Made by a program: the position numbers and the translations under genes. From assembly GCF_018417535.1 (NCBI RefSeq), contig NZ_CP070979.1:124001-188000 (forward strand): DNA of 64,000 nt, read 5' to 3'. The notes under the pieces were generated by a model that was not told the origin of the DNA, made no database searches, and worked only from the letters and a program-made list of their open reading frames with translations. Origin of the DNA: Burkholderia pyrrocinia (lineage in GTDB: Bacteria; Pseudomonadota; Gammaproteobacteria; Burkholderiales; Burkholderiaceae). This document shows, in pieces, positions 8,362 through 17,221 of the stretch; the stretch's first letter is position 1, and each line of letters opens with the position of its first letter.

Positions 8362-9411
8362 TCAATGATTCAGATACTGCTCGGGTTCGAATACCATGCC
8401 GGTCACCGGCGCGTCGTGCTGTGCGTCGCCGAGCCAGGTCGACCAGCCGAGGCGCTCGGGGGCGCCAATACGGGCAGGCGGCGCTGAACGCGGCTGCACC
8501 TGCAGTTCCAGTTCCCACACGAACTCGTGGCCGACGAACGCGCGCACCCAATCCACCAGCACTGGCAGATCCTTGCCGCCGGGCGTCAGGCGGATGTACT
8601 GATCGAGGCTGAGCGGCCCTACCCGGAGCCTGAACTTGTGCTGGCGATCGGGGACCATCTCGCCGAGCAGCGCGCCTTCGCCCATGACCGACGGCATGCC
8701 GGCCACGCCCAGGCGGCTGTGTTCGTCCGGCGTGACCGCAATCCAGTGCAGCACGTATTCGTCGACGTGCACCGGCACGCCGAAAAACTGTGACAACGTA
8801 GCCGCAAGACCCGCCGGATTTCTGGCCTCGCGAACGAGATGCGCCGACGCGGCAAGGCGCGCATGCGATGGCAGCGCGCCGTGCAATGCTTCGTCCGGGT
8901 CGTTGCCGGCGAGACTCGCGACATACAGGGAGAACGTTTCATCCGCGGCCCGGTCGAGGCCGGCCGCCGCCTGAGCCTGCGCCCACGCCCGGTAGAACAA
9001 CGTCAGGTAACGGTGGTGAAAGAGATCCAGAAAATCCACCAGTGTGGAGTCCTGCCGTCCGTCCTTGCGATCGCGCGCGATCTCGGTGACATGGATCGGC
9101 ATCGGGCCGTTCGGCCCGAGCATGCCGAGGCCGAACAGGCGAATGCGCAGCTTGTCGTCGTGCCGCGCGATTTCCGCGATCTCGCGCGGCGCGAATGCAA
9201 GCGACGGCTGCTGGCCGAGCCGGTACGGTTCGGCCTGCGGCCGGGACGCCGTCCCGACGCGTGGCGACGCTGGCTCGCGCGCGGCTATCCGGCGCAGCAG
9301 CGACAGAAAGCCGAAATTCCAGGGGGCCGCCATCGCGGCGCGAAAGGGCTCCGTCGTGTATCCGTCCGGAGATCCCGACGGCCCGGTGCCCTCGTCAAAG
9401 GCTTGCGACAT
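8362..9411 (-). CDS. tssG: T6SS baseplate subunit TssG
   Basis: The 349-residue protein matches TssG/ImpH/VasB: an N-terminal region with PWNFGFLSLLRRIAAREP, then PSLAFAPREIAEI, LFGLGMLGPNGPMPIHVTE and HHRYLTLFYRAWAQAQ. With TssF, TssE and TssK it forms the baseplate wedge around VgrG. It lies 5 bases after tssF and 5 before tssA, all minus strand. Length is normal for the family. Confidence 0.95.
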   Translation of the reverse strand: MSQAFDEGTGPSGSPDGYTTEPFRAAMAAPWNFGFLSLLRRIAAREPASPRVGTASRPQAEPYRLGQQPSLAFAPREIAEIARHDDKLRIRLFGLGMLGPNGPMPIHVTEIARDRKDGRQDSTLVDFLDLFHHRYLTLFYRAWAQAQAAAGLDRAADETFSLYVASLAGNDPDEALHGALPSHARLAASAHLVREARNPAGLAATLSQFFGVPVHVDEYVLHWIAVTPDEHSRLGVAGMPSVMGEGALLGEMVPDRQHKFRLRVGPLSLDQYIRLTPGGKDLPVLVDWVRAFVGHEFVWELELQVQPRSAPPARIGAPERLGWSTWLGDAQHDAPVTGMVFEPEQYLNH

Positions 9412-9416
9412 GATCG

Positions 9417-11297
9417 TTACACCGTATTGCGTTTGCCGATGCGGACCGGCCAGCGCTTGATGAGCCCGCGCTGCATCGACAGCAGCTCAGTCTCCGTAAA
9501 CGAATTGATCGACACGTGGCGTGCGAGGTAGTGTTCGAGGATCACGCCGAACAGATAGGGACTGATGCCCGAGAATCCCGCTTCGTCGACCGTGAGTTGA
9601 CATCGCACGCCGCGGCCGTAAACGAGTGGACCGTCGCCTGGCAAGCGTCGCGTGACGGGCTCGACGCGCGAGCCGACGAGGCCCTGAATCTGGCGCGCCT
9701 GCTCGGCGTCGTCGGTCGTTACAAAGAGGCGCAGCAGATCGCGCAGCCCCTGGCCGCCGGCACGGTGATCCAGATCCACCAGCGGCATGTAGTTGAAGCC
9801 GAGCTGGCGGATCAGCCGCCACGCCAGTTCGCGCTCGGCGAACGGCGGCCGGGGTGCCGTCGGCGGCCGGATCAGGCCGACGCTCGCGGCGGGAATCGAA
9901 TCGTGCACGATCAGATCGTCGACGCCGTCGCGCGGTACGAGGGTCGCCAGATCGCGATTCGTGACCCACGCCTTCACGGACAGGTAGCGGAGGTCCTCTG
10001 TATAGGGTGCTTCCTGCTGATCGACGAGCGACAGGAATACCTCGGTGCCGATGTACTGCGTGCGCGTACCGTACTTGCGCATGCTGTCGGAAATCAGCCG
10101 CTTTTCGCGGCGCATCGAGAAATAGCGGCCGTAGTTGCCTTCATCATTGTTCAACGTCTGGTAGAGCGGCCGGAACACGAGCTCCGGCGACATCGAACTG
10201 AGCTGCCCGATGACTTCGTCGACCGCGAACACCTCGTAGTCCAGCGGGCGCGTGCGATCGGCGACGAGATGGAACTCGGTGAGCCGCGAATTGATTTCGA
10301 CGCGCTCGGTCCGGCGCGGAAACAGGTTGACGACCGGCGTGCAGAAGAGCGCGAGCTGCCGCCCGTCGACCTGGTTCGCGAGCGCGCCGGGGGCGCGGTC
10401 GAGTAGCACGACAATTTCGGCTTCGTGTCCGTCGATACGCGACAGGCCAGGCGCCAGTCCGTCGAGCGCAAAGAAATAGAAGCGGCTCGGACAGGCGAAG
10501 TACTCGTGTAGCAGGTTGTGCCCATGAAACGTATTCCACGGAAGCGGCAACAGGCTTTGTTCGGGCGCGAGACCTTCGTGTGCGACCGCGCCCCGCGTGA
10601 CGACATGTGGACGCTGCGCGAGCTCTCCGGGCGTGCCGGTCAGTGTCGCGACGCCGCTCGCATGCACCAGTTCGAACAGGTGCGACGCGATCAGCTCGTC
10701 ACCGCACAGGTAGAACGGCAGCCGGTCCAGGCCCTTGATCGCGGAAAACGGATGCTCGCTGCGCATCCGAAGACGAATCCGCAGCGCGCCATGCACCTGG
10801 ACATGAGGCGGCAGGTAGCGATCGAGCGCGGGGATGTCCGGCGGCACGCCGGTCAGACGCACGTCCGCCAGTTCGATCGGCCATAGCGTCACGTCCTGGC
10901 TACTGCGAAACTCGCAGCTCGTGGTTTCACCCGCCGGCGGCCGCGCGTTGAACGCGGTATCGCGCGGTACCACGAAGCCACGTTCGAGCGAGCCCTTCGT
11001 CATCGTCGGTGTCAGTTGCGCGACGGCCATCGACGGCGTCGGCGCGACATAGTTCGGATAGACAACCTCGAGCAGGCGCTGCGTGAAGCGCGGGAATTCG
11101 GCGTCGAGCTTGATCTGTATCCGCGCGGACTGAAAGCAGAACGCTTCGATCAAACGTTCGACATACGGATCAGCCACCTCGATGCCATGCATGCCGAGGC
11201 GCCTCGCGATCTTCGGGTGTTGGCGCGCGAACTCGCCGGCCATCTCCCGCATGTACACGAGTTCCTTGTTGTAATAGTCGAGCAGCTGCGGATCCAT
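9417..11297 (-). CDS. tssF: T6SS baseplate subunit TssF
   Basis: The start is the ATG at 11297, giving the typical TssF N-terminus MDPQLLDYYNKELVYMREM. The 626-residue length is typical. Family blocks seen include FPRFTQRLLEVVYPNYVAPTPS and, later, ERELAWRLIRQLGFNYMPL. TssF pairs with TssG in the wedge complex. It begins 5 bases after the tssE stop. A longer in-frame extension upstream overlaps tssE and lacks family similarity, so it was not used. Confidence 0.95.
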   Translation of the reverse strand: MDPQLLDYYNKELVYMREMAGEFARQHPKIARRLGMHGIEVADPYVERLIEAFCFQSARIQIKLDAEFPRFTQRLLEVVYPNYVAPTPSMAVAQLTPTMTKGSLERGFVVPRDTAFNARPPAGETTSCEFRSSQDVTLWPIELADVRLTGVPPDIPALDRYLPPHVQVHGALRIRLRMRSEHPFSAIKGLDRLPFYLCGDELIASHLFELVHASGVATLTGTPGELAQRPHVVTRGAVAHEGLAPEQSLLPLPWNTFHGHNLLHEYFACPSRFYFFALDGLAPGLSRIDGHEAEIVVLLDRAPGALANQVDGRQLALFCTPVVNLFPRRTERVEINSRLTEFHLVADRTRPLDYEVFAVDEVIGQLSSMSPELVFRPLYQTLNNDEGNYGRYFSMRREKRLISDSMRKYGTRTQYIGTEVFLSLVDQQEAPYTEDLRYLSVKAWVTNRDLATLVPRDGVDDLIVHDSIPAASVGLIRPPTAPRPPFAERELAWRLIRQLGFNYMPLVDLDHRAGGQGLRDLLRLFVTTDDAEQARQIQGLVGSRVEPVTRRLPGDGPLVYGRGVRCQLTVDEAGFSGISPYLFGVILEHYLARHVSINSFTETELLSMQRGLIKRWPVRIGKRNTV

Positions 11298-11302
11298 CGG
11301 GC

Positions 11303-11830
11303 TTAACGGGGAGAGAGGGACGAGAGGCTCATCCGGTTGGTTTCGAGATCGATCGAACTCTGTACGAGGAATTCGAGCGGGTAGGGTGTCATGTGCACGC
11401 GCCCGCGAATTTCGAACGACAGTACGTTGTATGGACGATCGCCGCCGTCGGGAATTAACGGCTCGACCTGCAGCGAGCCGGGCAGGATCCGCGGCTCGAA
11501 ATCGAGAATCGCCTGCCGGATCACGGCCTGGATATCGGGCCACTTGTGCCCCGACAGGTAGCTGCCTGCGATTGCCGGCACACCGAAATTCACCACCGAC
11601 GAGGCTGCAGCCGGATGCGTGGCGCGATCGATCTCGCTCGCCTGATTGGTGGTGTTCAGCAGGTACGCGAGATCGCGCTGGATGATGTCGCGCATTTGCG
11701 CGCGCGTCAGCGTATGATCCTGCGCCGCTTCGGCCTGACGAAACGGCGCGTCGTCCTTCAGGCGATCGAGCAACGTCGGGAGCAGCGTATTGTTCGCGCG
11801 ACGCGGCGCGGCTCGGTCACGCGTCGTCAC
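11303..11830 (-). CDS. tssE: T6SS baseplate protein TssE (gp25-like)
   Basis: The 175-residue protein has the gp25/GPW core: RDLAYLLNTTN, VVNFGVP and the late EPRI motif at FEPRILPGS, followed by LSFEIRGRV. TssE nucleates sheath assembly on the baseplate. The GTG at 11830 is chosen because GGGAGC lies about 8 bases upstream; an ATG at 11857 is also in frame. Either start overlaps the 3' end of tagJ, so translation is probably coupled. Confidence 0.92.
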   Translation of the reverse strand: MTTRDRAAPRRANNTLLPTLLDRLKDDAPFRQAEAAQDHTLTRAQMRDIIQRDLAYLLNTTNQASEIDRATHPAAASSVVNFGVPAIAGSYLSGHKWPDIQAVIRQAILDFEPRILPGSLQVEPLIPDGGDRPYNVLSFEIRGRVHMTPYPLEFLVQSSIDLETNRMSLSSLSPR

Positions 11831-12686
11831 GATTCGGGCTCCCGTTCCCGCCGGCATTGCCGAACCGGTATGTGCGCGCATCGAGCAAGCCGATGTCGCA
11901 CTGGTCGGTTCCCCAGGTCTTTTGCCCGTGCCCGATCACGCCCGTTCGTCCGGCTTCGGTCCAGCGAGTCGTGCGCGCAAGGCGTTCGGCGTCGCTGCCG
12001 TGCTCGGCACCCGGGTAGCGCGCCATCAGATAGGCGCGCAATTCGGTACCGTCGCAAAGCGTCATGTGTGCCGGACACCAGACCAGATCGACGAGCCGCT
12101 CCGGCCCGCTGATGTCGAGCGACGCGATCTGGCAGAACGGAAGCCATCGATAGTGACCGGCCGCGACCATCTCGCAGACCGGCCCGAGCCGGGTGTCGGA
12201 ATCGCTGATCCATTGGAATGAAGCGCGGTCGTTCGTGCCGGCGCTCAGCGGTGCGTCGTTCAAACTCGCTTCGCGCGCGGCGTCGGCCTCGGTGGGCTTG
12301 CCGTCCTGCTCGAGCGCGAGCGCGGCGACGAGGCCAGCCGTCCAGAGCGGGGGCTCGACGATGAATCCGGGGCGACGCTTGCCGGCGAATACATCGGCGC
12401 GAAAGCACTCTGCCCGGATCAGATCGCGATAGACGTGCGCTGTCGGCACCATGCTGTCGTCCAGCGTCGCACAGACCTGCAACTGCTTGAGTGCGCGGGG
12501 CCAGTCGCCAAGCACGCACAGCAGCTCGAATAACAGCCAGCGGTGAGTCGGGGTTCGCGGCGCGCGCTTGATGTCGGCTTCGACGCGCGACAGCGCCTCG
12601 GCGAGCGTGAGGCCGGCGAACAGCCGGCCGAAAGTTGACGGCGTCTGCGTGGGAGGCGGCGCCATCTCGGGAAGGGGACGCGTCAT
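11817..12686 (-). CDS. tagJ: T6SS accessory protein TagJ (ImpE/SciE family)
   Basis: The 289-residue soluble protein has the ImpE architecture: an N-terminal tetratricopeptide-like helical part (RWLLFELLCVLGDWPRALKQL) and a C-terminal domain with PFCQIASLDISGPERLVDLVW. TagJ binds TssB or the N-terminus of ClpV in other systems and modulates sheath disassembly. It overlaps its upstream neighbour by four bases and tssE by 14. The family is restricted to some T6SS types. Confidence 0.92.
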   Translation of the reverse strand: MTRPLPEMAPPPTQTPSTFGRLFAGLTLAEALSRVEADIKRAPRTPTHRWLLFELLCVLGDWPRALKQLQVCATLDDSMVPTAHVYRDLIRAECFRADVFAGKRRPGFIVEPPLWTAGLVAALALEQDGKPTEADAAREASLNDAPLSAGTNDRASFQWISDSDTRLGPVCEMVAAGHYRWLPFCQIASLDISGPERLVDLVWCPAHMTLCDGTELRAYLMARYPGAEHGSDAERLARTTRWTEAGRTGVIGHGQKTWGTDQCDIGLLDARTYRFGNAGGNGSPNRDDA

Positions 12687-13672
12687 GATGGGTCCGATGG
12701 AGAAAGAGGTTCTGCGGCAGTCATCCTGTAGTGACTGTCCGCCCTGACCGAATGGTGATCCCGCCGCACCAGCGCGGGCGTCGGTCGGCGCACCGGCCGT
12801 GCGCCTGCGGGAACGAAGGCGCGCAGCACTTCCGGGGTTTCGTCGGAGAAAAAAAGCGCGGTCTCACCGAGGTCGTCGAGTTGCGCGATCACGTCGTCGA
12901 TCCGCAGCGGCCCGAGCACCACGTCGTGTAGAGATGCGTGGGCGTCGCCTGCGCCAACTTCGTGCGACGCGGCATCACGCTCGCTGGCGCGGTCGGGAAT
13001 CGCAGCGAAACCCGACCAGTTCATTGTCGACAGCGGTTCGTCCAGCGCCCGGTCGCATTCGGCTCGCAACTGGTCGATGATGTCGACGGCCGGCGCGTGC
13101 TCGTGCGATTCCGCTGCGTCGCTCGTTGCTTGCCGGCCAGGCGCGGGCTCGACCAATGCGAACGGGTCGTCGTCGTGCCCGAACGGGACGCCGAAATGCC
13201 CGGTGCCGCCCAGTTCGCGGAGCGCCAGTGCGGATGCCTGTGCGGACACCGCGTCATCGGGAATCGACAGCTCGCCGACCGGTTCGATGCGGGCCGCAGG
13301 CGCGACCGGAACGTCGGCACGATCCGACAGGTCTGCATGGTCCGCGCGCCCCGCGCCGGCGGTTTCCACCGCAAAGCGCGACAACCCGGCTTCCAATACG
13401 TCGCCGACCGTCGCGCGAAGCCGGTCACCGGGGCCGATTTTCATCCGGTTGAGTGAACAGACGAGCGAGTGCGAACGATTGACGATCCACCAGCCGCCGC
13501 CGTGCCGCTCGAGCGAAAAATCCTTCAGTTCGCGAGACGGCGTCGCTTCGTCGGCGTGCGCGTCCTCGCACAAAAGATCGGCGAGGCAGGCACCGTTACC
13601 GGATACGGGCAACACGCCGTCTGTCGCCAGTCCACGCTGACGCAAAAGGCGAAGCTGGATGGAGTCGTCCAT
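12683..13672 (-). CDS. T6SS-associated FHA-like protein (TagH-like)
   Basis: The 329-residue protein begins at the ATG at 13672. Residues about 30-110 look like a divergent FHA domain: FSLERHGGGWWIVNRSHS, then NRMKIGPGDRLRATVGDV, with the SxxH-like RSH conserved. FHA domains bind phosphothreonine; in T6SS loci TagH-like proteins serve post-translational control. No kinase or phosphatase gene (PpkA/PppA) is present in the window. The middle and C-terminal parts are acidic and low in complexity, with no recognised domain. It is the first gene of the leftward arm. Function is inferred from position and the FHA-like block. Confidence 0.78.
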   Translation of the reverse strand: MDDSIQLRLLRQRGLATDGVLPVSGNGACLADLLCEDAHADEATPSRELKDFSLERHGGGWWIVNRSHSLVCSLNRMKIGPGDRLRATVGDVLEAGLSRFAVETAGAGRADHADLSDRADVPVAPAARIEPVGELSIPDDAVSAQASALALRELGGTGHFGVPFGHDDDPFALVEPAPGRQATSDAAESHEHAPAVDIIDQLRAECDRALDEPLSTMNWSGFAAIPDRASERDAASHEVGAGDAHASLHDVVLGPLRIDDVIAQLDDLGETALFFSDETPEVLRAFVPAGARPVRRPTPALVRRDHHSVRADSHYRMTAAEPLSPSDPS

Positions 13673-13859
13673 TGAGATCGATTGTCTTTTCGAGGAAGCC
13701 GAGATGCAAGCCCGGATTAGGTGAGCGCATGATACGGTCACTCGCGGGATTCATTGCACGCCCAACCGTCAGAGACTGTCAGGCCTTGCGGCGATTGACG
13801 ATTTCCGGTGATAGCCTAAAAAAACAGAAAAACATGCAGGCATATTCGGGGATTTTCGG
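13673..13859. promoter_or_regulatory. divergent promoter region of the two T6SS arms
   Basis: These 187 bases separate the tagH-like gene and tssH. On the plus strand TTGACG (13795-13800) is followed after 16 bases by the A-rich TAAAAA (13817-13822), a weak sigma70-like pair for tssH. On the minus strand TATCAT (13734-13729) could be a -10 for the left arm. One copy of the CTGAC-N5-CTGAC element sits between them at 13766-13784. No clear sigma54 GG-N10-GC site was found. Confidence 0.5.
13766..13784 (-). promoter_or_regulatory. CTGAC-N5-CTGAC direct-repeat element, copy 2
   Basis: On the plus strand this reads GTCAG at 13768 and again at 13778; on the minus strand it is CTGAC-N5-CTGAC pointing toward the leftward T6SS arm, whose first start codon is 95 bases away. 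It lies 75 bases upstream of tssH in the opposite orientation, so it could affect both arms. Confidence 0.5.
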
Positions 13860-16532
13860 ATGGGTGTTTCAAGGCAGGCTTTATTCGGCAAGCTCAACGT
13901 GACGCTATTCAAGGGAATTGAAAGCGCCACCGCTTTTTGCAAGTTGCGCGGCAATCCGTATGTGGAAGTTGTGCACTGGCTTCATCAGATCCTGCAGCTG
14001 ACCGACAGCGATTTGCATCGCGTGATCCGTCATTGCGATATCGATCCGGCCGTGGTTGAACGCGACGTCGAGCGCGCACTGGCATCGCTGCCTTCCGGCG
14101 CAAGCTCGATCAGCGATTTTTCGCACCACATCGAAAACTCGATCGAACGCGCGTGGCTCTACGCGACGCTCGTATTCGGCGAGCAGCGCGTGCGCGGCGC
14201 ATGGTGGCTCGCGGCGCTCGTGACGACGCCCGAACTCCGCCGCATCCTGATCGACATCTCGCCGCAGTTCCAGAAGATTCGCCCGGACGGCCTGTTCGAC
14301 ATGCTGCCGGCGATCATCGCCGATTCGCCCGAAAAAAATGCCGCGGTGTACGACGGCAGCGATCTCGCGCCGGCAACGCCCGGCGAAGCGAGCGGCGCGC
14401 TGGTCGGCACGTCGGCTGGCGGATCCGCGCTCGGCCGCTATTGCGCGGACCTGACGCAGCAGGCGCGGGACGGCCGCATCGATCCGGTCGTCGGTCGCGA
14501 ACATGAAATCCGGACGATGATCGACATCCTGTTGCGGCGCCGGCAGAACAATCCGTTGCTGACCGGCGAGGCGGGTGTCGGCAAGACTGCCGTCGTCGAA
14601 GGGCTTGCCGTTGCGATCGCGAACGGCAATGTGCCACCGAGCCTGAGCGGCGTTCGGCTGTTGAGCCTCGACGTCGGCGCGCTGCTCGCCGGCGCCAGCA
14701 TGAAGGGCGAGTTCGAGTCGCGCCTGAAGGCGGTGCTCGAAGAGGCGACGCAGTCGCCGCAGCCGGTCATTCTGTTCGTCGACGAGGTCCACACGCTCGT
14801 CGGCGCCGGCGGTCAGGCCGGAACGGGCGATGCGGCCAACCTGCTGAAGCCGGCGCTCGCGCGCGGCACGTTGCGCACGATCGGCGCGACCACCTGGAGC
14901 GAGTACAAGCGCCATATCGAAAAGGATCCGGCGCTCACGCGACGCTTCCAGGTGCTGCAGGTCATGGAGCCGGAGGAGGCCGCGGCGGTCGACATGGTGC
15001 GCGGATTGGTGGAGACATTCGGCGCGCACCATGACGTGACGATTCTCGACGAGGCCGTGCGTGCCGCGGTCCGGCTGTCGCACCGCTACATTCCGGCGCG
15101 CCAGTTGCCCGACAAGGCGATCAGCTTGCTCGACACGGCCTGTGCGCGGGTCGCGCTGTCCCAGCACGCGCCACCCGGACGCGTCGCGCATCTGCGCGAG
15201 CGCCTTGCGTGCCTGCAGACCGAGCGCGCGCTGCTCGTAAAGGAGGCGGCTATCGGCGAGGACCGCCGTGCACGTCTCGGCGAAGTCGATGTGCAGCTTG
15301 CCCGCTGCTCGGACGAACTGCTGTCGGCCGAGAACCGCTGGCAGGACGAGCGGCGCTTGACCGATCATCTGCTGGCGCTGCGCCTCGCGATGGTCGACCG
15401 GGAAGCGAAGACGGAAGTGGGCGAGCCGGTCAGCGATGCGGCAAGCACGCTCGATGAAATTCGCGCGCTGGAGATCGAGCTGCGCGAGCTCCAGCAGGAT
15501 GCACCGCTCGTGCGGGCGCAGGTGGACGAGGCGGCGGTTGCCGGCATCGTTTCCGACTGGACCGGTATTCCGGTCGGGAGAATGGTCGGAGACGAGATCG
15601 GCGCGGTACTGGGGCTCGCTGACCAGCTCGCGGCGCGCGTGATCGGCCAGCAGCATGCGCTCGTGCAGATCGCCGACCGTATTCATACCGCGCGGGCGCA
15701 GTTGACGGACCCGAACAAGCCGATCGGCGTGTTCATGCTGGTCGGCCCGTCGGGCGTCGGCAAGACCGAAACGGCGCTGTCGCTGGCGGACGCGCTGTAC
15801 GGCGGCGAGCACAACCTGATCACGATCAACATGAGCGAGTATCAGGAAGCCCATACGGTGTCGTCGCTCAAGGGCGCGCCGCCCGGTTATGTCGGCTACG
15901 GCGAAGGCGGCGTGCTGACCGAGGCGGTGCGTCGTCGCCCTTACAGCGTGGTGCTGCTCGACGAAATCGAGAAGGCGCATCCGGACGTGCATGAAGTCTT
16001 CTATCAGGTGTTCGACAAGGGCTGGATGGAAGACGGAGAAGGGCGTCAGATCGACTTCAGGAACACGACGTTGCTGCTCACGAGCAACGTCGGCTCCGAG
16101 CTGATCGCGCAACTTTGCGACGACCCGGCCCTGGCGCCCGAGCCTGCCGTTCTGCGCGACGCGCTGCTGCCTGAGCTGCGCAAGGTGTTTCCGGCTGCGT
16201 TCGTCGGCCGTCTGGCGATCGTGCCGTACCTGCCGCTGGGCCCCGACATCCTGCGCTCGCTCGTCGGAATGCAGTTCGAACGGGTGCGCGAACGGATGCG
16301 CGAACAGCACGGCATCGCGTTGCACTACGAGGACGCGGTCGTTTCTCACGTGATCGAGCGTTGCCCTGTCGCGGAAACGGGCGCCCGCCTGTTGATCGCG
16401 TTCATCGAACAGCACGTGCTGCCGGTGTTGAGCCGCCTGTGGCTCGCAGCGCTCGCGGACAAGAAAAAGCTCGACAGCATCAGGCTCGAGCTGGAGAACG
16501 GCGAGATCGCCTACCGCGCGCACTACGCATAA
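13860..16532 (+). CDS. tssH: T6SS sheath-recycling AAA+ ATPase TssH (ClpV)
   Basis: The 890-residue protein has a Clp_N-type domain (about 1-150) and two AAA+ modules. Module one has Walker A GEAGVGKT near residue 237 and Walker B VILFVDE near 303. Module two has Walker A GPSGVGKT near residue 629 and VVLLDEIEKAHPDV. The C-terminal D2-small domain follows. ClpV unfolds contracted TssB/TssC sheath for reuse. Length and the start MGVSRQALFGKLN fit T6SS ClpV rather than ClpB. It begins the rightward arm. Confidence 0.97.
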   Translation: MGVSRQALFGKLNVTLFKGIESATAFCKLRGNPYVEVVHWLHQILQLTDSDLHRVIRHCDIDPAVVERDVERALASLPSGASSISDFSHHIENSIERAWLYATLVFGEQRVRGAWWLAALVTTPELRRILIDISPQFQKIRPDGLFDMLPAIIADSPEKNAAVYDGSDLAPATPGEASGALVGTSAGGSALGRYCADLTQQARDGRIDPVVGREHEIRTMIDILLRRRQNNPLLTGEAGVGKTAVVEGLAVAIANGNVPPSLSGVRLLSLDVGALLAGASMKGEFESRLKAVLEEATQSPQPVILFVDEVHTLVGAGGQAGTGDAANLLKPALARGTLRTIGATTWSEYKRHIEKDPALTRRFQVLQVMEPEEAAAVDMVRGLVETFGAHHDVTILDEAVRAAVRLSHRYIPARQLPDKAISLLDTACARVALSQHAPPGRVAHLRERLACLQTERALLVKEAAIGEDRRARLGEVDVQLARCSDELLSAENRWQDERRLTDHLLALRLAMVDREAKTEVGEPVSDAASTLDEIRALEIELRELQQDAPLVRAQVDEAAVAGIVSDWTGIPVGRMVGDEIGAVLGLADQLAARVIGQQHALVQIADRIHTARAQLTDPNKPIGVFMLVGPSGVGKTETALSLADALYGGEHNLITINMSEYQEAHTVSSLKGAPPGYVGYGEGGVLTEAVRRRPYSVVLLDEIEKAHPDVHEVFYQVFDKGWMEDGEGRQIDFRNTTLLLTSNVGSELIAQLCDDPALAPEPAVLRDALLPELRKVFPAAFVGRLAIVPYLPLGPDILRSLVGMQFERVRERMREQHGIALHYEDAVVSHVIERCPVAETGARLLIAFIEQHVLPVLSRLWLAALADKKKLDSIRLELENGEIAYRAHYA

Positions 16533-16618
16533 CGATTCTTCGCAGTCTTTCTTCTTCTGGCCCGCGGCTCGCGCCACGGGCCGGGGGCGAACTCAACCCT
16601 CGATTAACGGGAGCAGGC

Positions 16619-17161
16619 ATGGCATCCGCCAACAATTCGCAGAAATTCATCGGGCGCAATCGCGGCCCACGTGTGCAAATCGAATACGACGTCGAAGTCT
16701 ACGGCTCGGAAAAGAAGGTCGAACTGCCGTTCGTGATGGGCGTGCTGGCCGATTTGTCCGGCAAGCCGGTCGAGCCGCTGCCGCCGGTCGGCGACCGCAA
16801 GTTCCTCGATATCGATATCGACAATTTCGACGAGCGGATGAAGGCGATGAAGCCGCGCGTCGCGTTCGCGGTGCCGAACACGCTGACGGGCCAAGGCCAG
16901 ATGCTGGTGGACATCACGTTCGAGAGCATGGACGACTTCTCGCCGGCGGCGATCGCGCGCAACGTCGAGCCGCTGAGGCAACTGCTCGATGCTCGCACGC
17001 AGCTCGCGAACCTGCAGACGTACATGGATGGCAAGTCCGGCGCGGAAGGGCTGATCAACCAACTGCTGCAGGATCCCGCGCTTCTGAAGGCACTCGCCAA
17101 GGCGCCGCGGCCGCAGGTTGCGCCGCAGGACGACGCTGGCGACGCAAAAGCGGCGAAATGA
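16619..17161 (+). CDS. tssB: T6SS contractile sheath small subunit TssB
   Basis: The 180-residue protein shows the family pattern RVQIEYDVEVYGSEKKVELP, LPFVMGVLADLSGK and RNVEPLRQLLDARTQLANL. TssB and TssC form the contractile sheath. The ATG at 16619 follows GGGAGCAGGC; an upstream open stretch overlapping tssH is not used. The C-terminal tail is Ala/Asp/Lys-rich and variable in the family. Confidence 0.96.
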   Translation: MASANNSQKFIGRNRGPRVQIEYDVEVYGSEKKVELPFVMGVLADLSGKPVEPLPPVGDRKFLDIDIDNFDERMKAMKPRVAFAVPNTLTGQGQMLVDITFESMDDFSPAAIARNVEPLRQLLDARTQLANLQTYMDGKSGAEGLINQLLQDPALLKALAKAPRPQVAPQDDAGDAKAAK

Positions 17162-17221
17162 GCGACGACCTGACGCCGGCCGATTTCCGACATTAACCGA
17201 ATGAACCTGAACGAGGGATTC

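Noticed and set aside
13673..13859. Sigma54 promoter for the T6SS
   Set aside because: No GG-N10-GC element with the expected -24/-12 context was found.
13905..16577. 890-codon open frame on the minus strand opposite tssH
   Set aside because: It mirrors tssH codons in a high-GC gene, lacks any recognisable domain and is rich in Arg, Ala and Gln; an antisense shadow.
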